Assembly: GCF_000003815.2 (NCBI RefSeq)
Contig: NC_049981.1
Location: 15,303,514-15,367,513 of the forward strand
DNA length: 64,000 nt
Reading direction: 5' to 3'
DNA from: Branchiostoma floridae
Taxonomy: Eukaryota > Chordata > Leptocardii > Amphioxiformes > Branchiostomatidae
Shown one piece after another: positions 39,204 through 49,390 of the stretch. The notes under the pieces were generated by a model, which had not been told where the DNA came from, did no database searches, and saw only the letters and a list, made by a program, of their open reading frames with translations. Positions within the stretch are counted from its first letter, which is position 1, and every line of letters begins with the position of its first letter. Both the position numbers and the translations under genes were made by a program.

Positions 39204-41325
39204 TACCTCCATGAAATGTCATGGAGGTTATATTTTACCCTGTGTTTGTCTGTGTGTCTGTGTGTCTGTCTGTCTGTCTGTGTGTAAACAAAATAACTCA
39301 AGAACGGCTTGGTGGATTGGTTTCATACTTGGTGTGTTGGTAGGGTGTGATGAAAGCTGGAAATGATTAGATTTTCGTCCCCCTAGCGGCTTCCCTTGGT
39401 ACTGCAGCGCAACTTCCGGGTTTGCTATCTCGTGTTCTGAGCAAGCTATGGTCACGATTTTGAAGTTTTAGATAGCTCTTGTGCTCAGAAATAAGTGACA
39501 TAAGTTTGGGCCCCCTAGCGTCTAGTTTTGGGAAAGCAGGGGCATTTTTGTCAAAAACTTCTGAAGACGATAACTCAAGAAGGGAACAACGGATTTTCAT
39601 CATTTTTGGTATGTAGGTACCTTAGACAATGTTTTACAAGATAAGATACTAATTATGCAAAACAGGAGTACATTTGCATAATTAATGAGAATATTCTATT
39701 ATAGCATTTTTTCAATGTATCTCTTGTTCCAGACATGCTATGGTCTTGATATTTTGGTGGTAGATAGCTTTTGGTGTCATGAAAAAGTGGGGCAAGTTTC
39801 AGCCCCCTAACATTTAATTGTGGAACTGCATGGGTGTTTTTGTCAAGACACTCCAAAGAGGATAACTGCAGAAAGAAACGATGGATTGCCTGCATTTTAG
39901 GCATGCGGGTAGCTTAGACAAAGATGTTCATAATGATATACATGNNNNNNNNNNNNNNNNNNNNNNNNNNNNNNNNNNNNNNNNNNNNNNNNNNNNNNNN
40001 NNNNNNNNNNNNNNNNNNNNNNNNNNNNNNNNNNNNNNNNNNNNNNNNNNNNNNNNNNNNNNNNNNNNNNNNNNNNNNNNNNNNNNNNNNNNNNNNNNNN
40101 NNNNNNNNNNNNNNNNNNNNNNNNNNNNNNNNNNNNNNNNNNNNNNNNNNNNNNNNNNNNNNNNNNNNNNNNNNNNNNNNNNNNNNNNNNNNNNNNNNNN
40201 NNNNNNNNNNNNNNNNNNNNNNNNNNNNNNNNNNNNNNNNNNNNNNNNNNNNNNNNNNNNNNNNNNNNNNNNNNNNNNNNNNNNNNNNNNNGTTTGTCTG
40301 TCTGTGTGTCTGTCTGTCTGTCTGTGTGTAAACAAAATAACTCAAGAACGGCTTGGTGGATTGGTTTCATACTTGGTGTATTGGTAGGGTGTGATGAAAG
40401 CTGGAAATGATTAGATTTTCGTCCCCCTAGCGGCTTCCCTTGGTACTGCAGCGCAACTTCCGGGTTTGCTATCTCGTGTTCTGAGCAAGCTATGGTCACG
40501 ATTTTGAAGTTTTAGATAGCTCTTGTGCTCAGAAATAAGTGACATAAGTTTGGGCCCCCTAGCGTCTAGTTTTGGGAAAGCAGGGGCATTTTTGTCAAAA
40601 ACTTCTGAAGACGATAACTCAAGAAGGGAACAACGGATTTTCATCATTTTTGGTATGTAGGTACCTTAGACAATGTTTTACAAGATAAGATACTAATTAT
40701 GCAAAACAGGAGTACATTTGCATAATTAATGAGAATATTCTATTATAGCATTTTTTCAATGTATCTCTTGTTCCAGACATGCTATGGTCTTGATATTTTG
40801 GTGGTAGATAGCTTTTGGTGTCATGAAAAAGTGGGGCAAGTTTCAGCCCCCTAACATTTAATTGTGGAACTGCATGGGTGTTTTTGTCAAGACACTCCAA
40901 AGAGGATAACTGCAGAAAGAAACGATGGATTGCCTGCATTTTAGGCATGCGGGTAGCTTAGACAAAGATGTTCATAATGATATACATGTTATGCAAATGA
41001 GGACTTAATTTGCATAATTAATGAGGAAATTGTATAGTTCCATTGTTTTCAATAACTGGACCTCAATACATGTAACACATGTTAATTACGATAGGTGGAA
41101 TATAAGCAGATACCAAATATGGTAATGAGGAACTTATTTGCATAATTTATGTAAAAATTGCAAAACCGCTTTATGATTAATAATGGGAATTTTATAACTG
41201 TGACATGTGTATGTTAGTCAATGATGAACAACACCATGCATAAATTATGTTAATGTGTTAGTCAATTGCATGAAAGTTACGAAAGCTCTAAATTTTCATG
41301 GAGGTATGAGGTCGCCGAACTCTAG
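39204..41325. mobile_element. Long non-autonomous repeat element(s), about 1.08 kb, duplicated around an assembly gap
   Basis: Left end TACCTCCATGAAATGTC; right end TTTTCATGGAGGTATGAGG then CGCCGAACTCTAG. TACCTCCATGAAA is thus inverted at the ends, with an extra ~21 bp outside it on the right. Inside: a (TCTG/TG)n tract, then a long non-coding body with TTGCATAATTAATGAG blocks. The stretch 39248-39944 recurs almost base for base at 40292-40988. A 382-bp internally deleted copy of the same family is at 41891-42272. The family is not assigned to a superfamily. Confidence 0.7.
39945..40291. other. Assembly gap (347 N)
   Basis: Run of unknown bases between two nearly identical sequence copies. 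ORFs spanning it are meaningless. Confidence 1.
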
Positions 41326-41338
41326 TATTAATTTAATA

Positions 41339-42493
41339 GCGCCGTCACATTAGACGAAAATCGATCGGAATACTAGTCTACGAGCTCTAAATGACATTTT
41401 CGTAAGTAAGACGTCCGATGTTCTCACTATTATCTTGCGATTTTTAGGGATCCCTGGCGATTTTCAGGGGTCGTACGATGGTCGCGGTGCAGCGAAACAT
41501 AAGCGACATGTCGCAGGAAATCTCTGAGATCGCAGCACTCGTTACCGAGTCGCAGATCGTGCGTGCAAATCGTGCGACATGTGATGGATAGTCGTACGTC
41601 AATCCAGCACAGACCTAGCTATTAATCATCGAGCGAAAATCGGATGGCGAACGCCCGTCAGTCGGGCGACGTTCGGGCTACGTGACTTCCCGACTTCCTT
41701 TTGTTTACAAATATTGAATTTCTGAGAATGTGAGGATAATTCTGACAATATGGCCCCAGGGTAGTATGCAGGCTGGCTTTGTTACACATTTTTCTTTCTT
41801 GTGTCATTTCTATTATGCCCGCGCATTCCATTCATTTGTTAAAAAGATTCCGACAACAAATAAGCAACATTTATTGATCTCTTGCCTTTTTACCTCCATG
41901 AAATGTCACGGAGGTTATATTTTACCCTGCGTTTGTGTGTGTGTCTGTCTGTCTGTGTGTGTGTAAACAAAATAACTCAAGAACGGCTGGGTGGATTGGT
42001 TTCAGACTTGGTGTGTTGGTAGTGTGTGATGAAAGCTGGAAATGATTAGATTTGGGGCCCCCTATGCAAATGAGGGACTTATTTGCATAATTTATGCAAA
42101 AATTGCAAAACAACTTAATGATCTGAATTAGGAATTTTACTTGTGACATGTGTACTGTACGTTATTCAATGATGAACACCACCATGCATAAATCATGTTA
42201 ATGTTAAGTCATTTGCATAAAATTAACAAAAGCTCGAAATTTTCATGGAGGTATGAGGTCGCCGAACTCTAGTTAGGAACGTTTTATGTTACCTTGTCCG
42301 CGTGCAAGAGGTCATGGGAGGTTCATTATCATAGATTTATTCACAGACAATCGCACGAGCCTCGCTTATATGTGACAGGGACAGTTTTGGGGCGAAAAAT
42401 ACGCAAGACCATCTTATGATCATAAAATCAGCCGACCTTCCTGCGATCGCGAAGTACGTCCGAAGATCGTATATACATGTAATATGACGGGGG
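41339..42493. mobile_element. CG-motif-rich element interrupted by a younger repeat
   Basis: The left end GCGCCGTCACATTAGACG and the inverse of the right end (CCCCCGTCATATTACATG) are similar at about three quarters of positions, and TA lies on both sides. The body is rich in GCGATC, CGATCG and TCGTACGA motifs, unlike the surrounding AT-rich DNA. The 382-bp repeat at 41891-42272 sits inside it, so it inserted later. No coding sequence is recognised. Confidence 0.45.
41891..42272. mobile_element. Internally deleted copy of the TACCTCCATGAAA element
   Basis: Its first ~165 bases match the left part of the 39204-41325 element (same (TG/TCTG) tract, then AACTCAAGAACGGCTGG...), and its last ~210 bases match the right part, ending in the same CGCCGAACTCTAG. 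The middle ~0.7 kb is missing; the breakpoint is near 42058. This is typical of a MITE derived from a longer non-autonomous element. Confidence 0.75.
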
Positions 42494-42824
42494 TATGAAA
42501 AGACTGCCAGGTACATCACCCTCGACTATATACCCCCTATGGGGTCTGAAGGCATCATCTTTTACATTACGATTAGGGATGCATATGGTGGTAACTTATT
42601 AACTACCTCCACGTTCATGATCAACATTCGACATGCATCGAGAATGATAATAATGCTGCACAAGTTGAACTAGTTTACTGCTATATATAACAGTCCCACC
42701 GCCTCTGTTCAGGGATGGTTGTAAAGCTCTGATGTAGATGGCTTCTCTTATCCCTCTAGCGAAAAAAGTCTGGCTCCATGTCCAAGATTTTTACTTTGTC
42801 CAGTGAGACCGAGGATCAGAACAT
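42494..42824. other. Non-coding DNA in repeat zone
   Basis: No gene or clear repeat recognised. Confidence 0.4.
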
Positions 42825-42975
42825 CAGAGGCCCTTGTAAAGAAACCTACATTGGGGAGAGAGATCACTCAAGACCAGGTTCTTGAGCACACGCCCGAGTT
42901 CAACAACCTCAGAAGTTTCCCAACATATTCACATAGAATCACCGGGTCATTCGGTCAGATATTTGCTGTAATAAA
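42825..42975 (+). pseudogene. Fragment of a Penelope-like retroelement GIY-YIG endonuclease
   Basis: With frameshifts, the plus strand reads CKETYIGE, then LKTRFL, then EHT, then SEVSQHIHIESPGHS. This order (YIGE, a basic TRF.EH motif, SxVSxHIH...GHS) is that of the C-terminal GIY-YIG nuclease of Penelope-like elements. Stops and at least two frameshifts show it is dead. The reverse transcriptase part is not found nearby. The call rests on short motifs only. Confidence 0.5.
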
Positions 42976-43044
42976 GGTACAGACAAGGATTGACAAGTAA
43001 GGTGTCGACCTTGTGTAATCAGTATCTGAGGAAGGTCAAGGCGG

Positions 43045-44965
43045 TGGACCCATGTGCTATATCTTTGGCCACAAATCTATTTGGCACCTTGGCTGAATGA
43101 GCGTTATGGGTCACCCATTAATCCGGTTTAAGAAGCCTGTGCAAACTCCTTCTCTGTAAAGGCAGACATCTATTACAGCTACTTACCAATAAAACAGTAA
43201 AGTTTGGTTTACCTTAATACGTAGGGAAAGCTTTTCTTTCAATACATTCCATTCGCAGCAGATCCAGTGCACTTACGTTGAGTAACTCAATTCCTGAAAG
43301 TAGGGTAATGCAGGCGCTGGGTTCCTAATCTAGCTCCGGTCGCTCCCTTTACTGTCTGATCTACATGTATATCCAAGAAAAAACAATTAACTATTATTGG
43401 TCGGTCAACCTTGCAGACCAACGCTCAAACACAGGTGACTTTTCTCAGAAGGTCGGGAGGCCATGGTCGGCTATGTATGACAGGAGGTTTCTTGTGTTTG
43501 GACGATACCATTCCGTTCAACGGTTAATATGGGGACTAGGATGACGGGCCACACGCTACACACAATTTGCATATCCTAGGATATACCTAAAACAGATTGG
43601 AAAAGACGACGTGGGAAAACATTGTGAGGATAGTATGTAAGTAATGCAGCAGGGAAGATTTAAGGAGATGAGCTAAATTTAAAAGTCAAGCCGCTGATTC
43701 AAGCGGAAAAGGTTTCTTTTTTTTAACGAGATTGTTCAAGGCAAGGCCACGAGACCACTTCAAGGCAATGAAGTAAGAAGTTGGAAATAATTGTTCAACA
43801 TTGGCTAATGCATTGAGTTAGATAACATTGAAAATTATGCCATATTTCATCTATATCTAAAGTCTTTTTCTCTCTTACCAAAACACGTGTAGACAAACTT
43901 ACAGGGTTTTCAACATTGTAGTTTTTGAATAGTATAATGTATGTGAACAGTTGGTTTCTACATACATTTTGTATTTCCAGTCTATTTGTAGGGCACTTAG
44001 AAGGGGAGATTTGGGCATGTTATGGGAAGTGAGCCCACGGGATATCTAGGCCCGGGCCACAAATCTCTTTGACACTTCGGCAGGATGTTCCTAATGGGTC
44101 ACCTTTTCTATAAGCCACATCTATATGCAAGCTACTTAACACTAAAAGTTTGATTTACCGTAATTCGGATGGAAAGCTTTTCAATCCATTTCAATCACCA
44201 CAGAAAGGCTACGTGTATTCTGAGAAAGCTGAATGTAGGGTAATGCGTCATACTGACTTCAGCGTTAAGCGTTGTTGGGGAAACACATCCCAACAGACAC
44301 ATGCCCTAAATACAAGACCGATGGCTACTCGTACCTGCTTATCAGTTCTCAATAAACTTATTTCCCCCACTCTGAAGTAAGGTGCTACTTACTGAAATAA
44401 AAATATACACAGCGCTGCTCCCCTTAATAGCTTCATGTTTATGACACTTCTGACAAGTTTGATTGTAATGACAGATTTGTATATTACTTATGATCACAAG
44501 GCAGAGGTACTCCTGGCAGGGCAATCGCCCAAAGCTACTGACAGGCCGATCGAGCAAACCTACTAGCAAGACGATCGCCCCCACCTACTGGCAGGGCGAT
44601 CGCCAAAAGCTACTGGCAGGGTGATCGCCCCCAACTACTGGCAAGTTTTAAAAAAAGAGAAATAAATGGATTTTCCCTTTATATTTTGGAATTTGTTTAC
44701 AATAACAACGAACTTTGTTCATATTCATGTCAAACATTGCCTAAATGCATTGATATAGCTAACTTAATAGCATCGAATAAACTATGTTATATTCCATCTA
44801 TATCTGCAGTCTTTTTCACCCCTTGCGTCGTAGAGAGTTTTTCCATTACATTGTAGTTTTATATGGTGTACGTGAACATTCTGTCCTTATATGTGCATAT
44901 TTCAGGTCTAATTGTAAGGGAATTAAAGAGATTTGGGCATGCATGTTATGGGAAGTGAGCATTCT
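43045..44965. repeat. Old tandem duplication, unit about 0.95 kb
   Basis: Two segments recur in order. One is at about 43045-43318 and 44030-44270 (GGCCACAAATCT.TTTG, ATGGGTCACC, GGAAAGCTTTTC, GTAGGGTAATGC). The other is at about 43795-44030 and 44727-44965 (TGCATTGA, CATCTATATCT.AAGTCTTTTTC-like, ATTTGGGCATG, TTATGGGAAGTGAGC). The period is 0.93-0.99 kb. Divergence is substantial, with indels. No coding function seen. Confidence 0.65.
44510..44645. repeat. 25-bp tandem repeat rich in GCGATCGC
   Basis: Five and a half imperfect copies of a unit of the type CTACTGGCAGGGCGATCGCC followed by CAAAG. It lies between the two tandem-duplication segments and has no counterpart in the other copy. The octamer GCGATCGC or close variants occur in each unit. 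Confidence 0.85.
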
Positions 44966-45654
44966 AAAACAGAATATTAAATTAATTTCTTGCATAATCA
45001 TTCTTACAAAATGTACACATTCTGACATTTGGCGAGTTCGGTTGTAGAAAGTCCACGTGCGAGTTGAAGTCCACGTGCAAGTTGAAGTGTTATTTTGATA
45101 AGTGTTTTTATGTGTCCATTGCAAAATCAGCCCCATTTAGGGAGTTGGTTGCAAAGATCATGGTCACAAATGTCGCTCCAATACACAAGACAAACCCATG
45201 GCTAAACAACCACAAAAGGTAACGGCTTGTATCTCCTGTGTACCTGGGCGTCTTCTTGAAGGTGTGCGTCTTGTGTTGCCTCAAGACACCACTGAACTGT
45301 CGCCCTTAAATGATATTTCATTGCATAAACTGTAATGATTTCTATTGTACATGATTGTATAGATATTGTTGAGTCTTACTGTAGTATATATTGCTGATAT
45401 TGTCTAAAACAAAGTACATGCATATAAACCCAACATCTTCCCGGCGGGCAACTAACTACGTCTGACGGTTCTGGAATCGAGCGTGTAGTAGACTTTTAGG
45501 CTATACACATGTACTAATTCTGAGAAAGATATGGAATGTAGGATTGCTCAAGATTGGAGTTCTCTCCATTCTTTACAAAAGATATGGAAAGCACCCATCA
45601 GAAAGCACACAAAAACCAAAGTGTTTTAAAAAGCATGTACTGATATGGACTCAG
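44966..45654. other. Non-coding DNA in repeat zone
   Basis: A short direct duplication GTCCACGTGC.AGTTGAAG is at 45049-45087. Otherwise nothing is recognised. Confidence 0.4.
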
Positions 45655-46070
45655 TACTGAGTCCATTCTACTGTATAGTTGTGAGTCATGGACTATGACA
45701 GTAGCCCAGAGCAAAAAATTGGATGGCACTTTTACGAAAATGTTAAGAAAGGTGTATAATGTTTCATGGAGAGACCGTTTAACCAACAAACAACTATACG
45801 GTCCCCTCCCAACCATTTCGTCTGTGGTGAGGCAGCGCCAGCTCACCCTGGCAGGGCATGTTATGTGGTTCGTGGTAACGAGCCTGCAGGGAGACTGACG
45901 GACTGGCTGCCATAAGGAAGGCGCAGAGTTGGCCGACCATACATAACTTTAAAAATAATTATAGAAAGAGACATTGGACTGTCAGGGTCTAGTTTAGTAT
46001 CTGCTATGAAGGACAGATCATACTGGAAAACTTGTGCTTTGGACTGTGCCTCACATTATGATAATGATGA
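45655..46070 (+). pseudogene. 3' end of a non-LTR retrotransposon reverse transcriptase (LINE remnant)
   Basis: The plus strand encodes, with one frameshift near 45890, the C-terminal region typical of many animal LINE polyproteins: LLYSCESWTMT, KKLDGTFTKMLRKV, NVSWRDRLTNKQLYG, RQRQLTLAGHV, then in another frame GRPYITLK, ERDIGLSG, AMKDRSYW. It ends in a short ATGATGATG-type tail. The catalytic RT core and endonuclease are missing, as in a 5'-truncated insertion. The exact clade cannot be set from this part. Confidence 0.75.
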
Positions 46071-46403
46071 TGATGTCTTTAGTTTGTATGGAAGGAAACT
46101 TGTAACGCTGGTTATGCACGTGTATTACCCTGTCTTCCAAACCGTGATAATGGAATAAAATAGAATAAAGATTGATGAAAACCTTGTTCTTCCGTATTTG
46201 ACTAAACAAATTGACATTTACAATAAATGAAGAGTTGTTGTTTTTGTTGTTGTTGTTGTAAGAAGATAGCTTGTCTGAAAAAGTGTAAAGCTTTACGCGG
46301 AGCCTCAAATATTTACATGCACTGTTGTAGGCTTATTGATGATTTCTCCATGCACCTACACTTAGTCCGATATAAAGATATGTATGGAAACGTGAGCTGT
46401 TTC

Positions 46404-49119
46404 TCACGTTTTCATTTCCAAAGGTGGTTTGCTGACGGGCGCAAAACGAACGCTAAATTTGACACTTTCTTTTTTCTTAGAACTACTCAAGTATGAAAAT
46501 CTAGATCCCTTGAAAGTGGAACTGAATCGAGAGTGAGGGTTGGATTTTCTACAACACAGTACGGCCTTCTTCAGGCAGTTGCGGTAGTTCTCCCCGATGA
46601 GAGTGTAGATGAACGGGTTGACGGCGGAGTTGGAGTAGGAGAGGATGAGAGCTGCGGTCTTCACGGCGTGGATGGCGTCTGTGATCGGTGCATTCAGGTT
46701 GAAGACCCGCCAGAGGTTGATGGCGTGGTTGGGAAGCCATGAGAGGGCGAAGATGACCACCACGCTGACGATGATGCAGGTTGTGCGGCGGGTCTGGCGC
46801 GCCTGGTTCCGCTGCTGAGCCGGGTGCCGCTCCATGCGGGTGAGCAGGCGGCGGATGATGAGGACCCCGCAGGCTCCACAGCACGCTAACGGCAGCACGT
46901 ACGCCAGCAGGACCGTGTACAGCATGTAGCCGCGCTGTCCCGCCACAGACCTCCACATCTCCTCGCAGTACGTACGCCGCCCGTAGTAGACTTCCTCCTT
47001 CAGATCGTAGTTCATCGCTACAGGGATGCTCAGAAGAGCGGACACTGCAACGGCAACATGAAACACCAAGATGTTAATGACAAAACATCTAGTATTTCTT
47101 AACAATGATAAGTTAAGCTTACAATTGACATTGAATTGTAGGACGTATGATTAGTGCGATAGCATTGACTATGATTCGGTTTAAATGTAAGAAACAGTAG
47201 TAGGCAGTACGTATACTAGGATAGAATTCGCGTAATATTATTTGCAAAGTATAGACTGCTTATCTCTTACCGAACAATATTGCAGTCACTACTGCATGTC
47301 ATTTCTCGTGACTGCAAACGTACGTGTAAGTCATAATTGAACATTTTGGGTCAAACTGGTCCATTAGCCTCCTCCTATCATCAACTACACTGAAGTAGTC
47401 CCGCCAATTTCATATTGTTACGAAACATTGCTAAAAACAATTACTCTCTAACCCAACCACCAACCACTTTTCATGGGTTGTTTTAGAAACAGAAGGCCCG
47501 TCTAGACCTAAAGGATCCTAAAGGCCACACTTGGATTGTTAAGCACACACTGCTTTGATGCTTTTCAGTCTTTATCGTAGAGTTGAATTTGTTATCACCA
47601 AATACAGTAGGGGCATCTTCTCTGTGTAGTTTTAAAGAAGTCTGAACGCTTGCAGATAGATGTGCAAAAGTTAGGTGTGACGGGTCGTGTGGTGTAATAT
47701 AACCAGCTGCTGCCGCGCCGCGTGCCTGCGAAGCTGTTGTGTTACGCCGAACGGCGGTTATACCGGCTATATAGATACAGAGACAGTCTCTGTACCTTAC
47801 CTGCCCACACGGATGCGCAGAGGATCTTGGCCACTTTCTTGGTCCGGAATGACATGGAGGAGACCGGGTGGACAATGGCGCAGTACCGGTCAACACTCAG
47901 CACGGCCAGCGTCAGGCAGGTGGCTTGGACGGTCACCTGTGTGGTCGGACATCAACGTGTAAAAATGTGAGGAAGGCGATCTACATAAACTAGTCACAAT
48001 CTCAAGCCTGTAAATAACTGTCTCTTGTCACGAGATCATCATGATCAACATCATCAGCCACCAGGTTGATCATGAAGAAGAATCTCCCGAAAAGTAGTGA
48101 ACTGTTTTCCCGTGTACAATCGTCTAGATATTTCATCACTGCATCCGTGACTTTGGGGTGGGTGGGGGTAGGCGGTGGAAGGTGAAGGGCGCCAACCGCT
48201 GGTAGAGGACATAAATTTTAAATTTTCTGCTCTGACAATTGAGGGATGGAATTCAAAACAGACGTTCTCTATTTCACGACACTCGTGAAATAGAGAAACG
48301 TGTTACAGCTTCATGTACACTACCGATCCTAGTGGAAGAAAGTAATCGGAAAAACAACATTGATTGGAGAAAACCAAACGCACCTGCATCATGTAGTGGA
48401 CAAGTTTGCACATAGACAGTCCCAGTTTCCACTCGAACGTGACGTATTTGACGGCGCTGAACGGGAGGCAGCAGACGAGGAACGCCAGGTCGGTGACGGC
48501 CAGGTTGGAGATGTAGTAGTTGGTGACGGTGTGCATCTCCTGGAACCGCGTCACGACGTAGATAACCAGCGAGTTGCCGGTCACACCAACCAGGAACACT
48601 ACCGCACTGATAGTGGGCATCAGGTAGGCAGTCACCTGGAAGGGAACGGACGTTTTACGGAAATAACTAATATAGATGTACACTTAATATGCCATGCTGG
48701 ATGCGTGCTCGTTTATCTTCCAAGAACAATGAGAATAAGGAGGTATGGATCAAGGAGGAATGTTTTAGTTGCTCCATCGGTAGCAACCTAGCGGTTGAGC
48801 TCTTGGTTCTGATTACTTCACAATTGGGAGACCCTGCTTCAATTCCAGGGGAAAATTCTCGGTTGGAGCTGCACCTATCTGGCCCCGTGTTCGAGGAAGG
48901 AATTTTGATAATTAGGATTGCCAAGGGCAACATTTCTGATACCATGTACCACATGCATCTACTACTGTTAGTTTGTAATACCCAGATCTTCATCTTTGGT
49001 TATTCTTAATGAATAGTACATAATGAAAATTTATAGTCATCTGAGACACGTACCTCTGTGGGCGGTGAGCCGGTTGATGTGATGTTCGTTTGGTTGCATG
49101 CCTTCTCTTCGCTCTCCAT
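46404..49119 (-). CDS. Class A GPCR, kisspeptin/galanin-receptor-like (four exons, 364 aa)
   Basis: Exons in gene order: 49054-49119, 48384-48635, 47801-47936, 46404-47044; all GT-AG and in frame (1095 nt). Seen: N-terminus with sequons NQT and NIT; TM1 with TGNSLVIY; ICL1; TM2 with NLAVTDLAF; Cys98 before TM3 and Cys178 in ECL2 for the conserved disulfide; DRY at 122-124; TM6 SWLP (253-256) where CWxP is usual; TM7 NPFIY at 294-298; a palmitoylation-type CCRK at 315-318; Ser-rich tail. VQATCLTL at the start of exon 3 and VTNYYISNLA fit the GPR54/galanin/allatostatin-A branch of neuropeptide receptors. The ligand cannot be read from sequence. An in-frame ATG at 49203 would add a hydrophobic signal-like leader (392 aa). 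Confidence 0.88.
47690..47790. repeat. GC-rich repeat-like block in GPCR intron 3
   Basis: A compact GC-rich segment (AACCAGCTGCTGCCGCGCCG ... GAACGGCGGTTATACCGGCT) ending in AGATACAGAGACAG, directly beside the exon-3 splice donor. Its composition and tail suggest a short interspersed repeat, but only one copy is in the window. Confidence 0.3.
48263..48300. other. Near-perfect hairpin in GPCR intron 2
   Basis: TTCTCTATTTCACG is followed after five bases by its exact reverse complement; the stem extends by CGT with a one-base bulge. The sequence may be the tip of a decayed palindromic element. Confidence 0.6.
48765..48935 (+). repeat. tRNA-derived SINE in GPCR intron 1
   Basis: Polymerase III-like A box TAGCGGTTGAGC at 48789-48800 and B-box-like GCTTCAATTCC at 48836-48846, with normal spacing, followed by a non-tRNA body (GTTGGAGCTGCACC, GTGTTCGAGGAAGG). 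It is antisense to the host gene. Confidence 0.5.
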
Positions 49120-49204
49120 ACCGGATACGGGCACGACCAGCAGCAGCACACTGCCGAGGATAGCGGGCGTGTATCGGCACTTCTGACCTTGGGTATGCAA
49201 CATA

Positions 49205-49390
49205 GAAATAATGAATGAATGAAAGAATGAATCAATTAATCAATCAATGAATGAGTGGATGGAGGAATTGATGAATAAATCAGTAAATGAATGAATGGAC
49301 GAATGATTGAATGAATCCAATCAATCAATGAATCAATGAATACATGAATCAATGACATGACTGATGAATGAACGGACGAACCAATGAATG
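49205..49390. repeat. Degenerate (AATG/AATC)n tetranucleotide repeat
   Basis: Runs of AATGAATG, AATCAATC and variants such as GATGGATG over about 185 bp, immediately upstream of the longest GPCR reading frame. Confidence 0.9.

Noticed and set aside
39881-40499. ORFs across the 347-N gap
   Set aside because: They consist mostly of unknown bases and repeat sequence.
44510-44645. Cyanobacterial contamination suggested by GCGATCGC repeats
   Set aside because: The repeats are embedded in the animal-type AT-rich sequence of the tandem duplication, with no bacterial genes around them.
46533-46956. ORFs overlapping the last GPCR exon in other frames or on the other strand
   Set aside because: Shadows of the real coding frame in a GC-rich exon; the GPCR frame alone shows domain motifs and splice-phase agreement.
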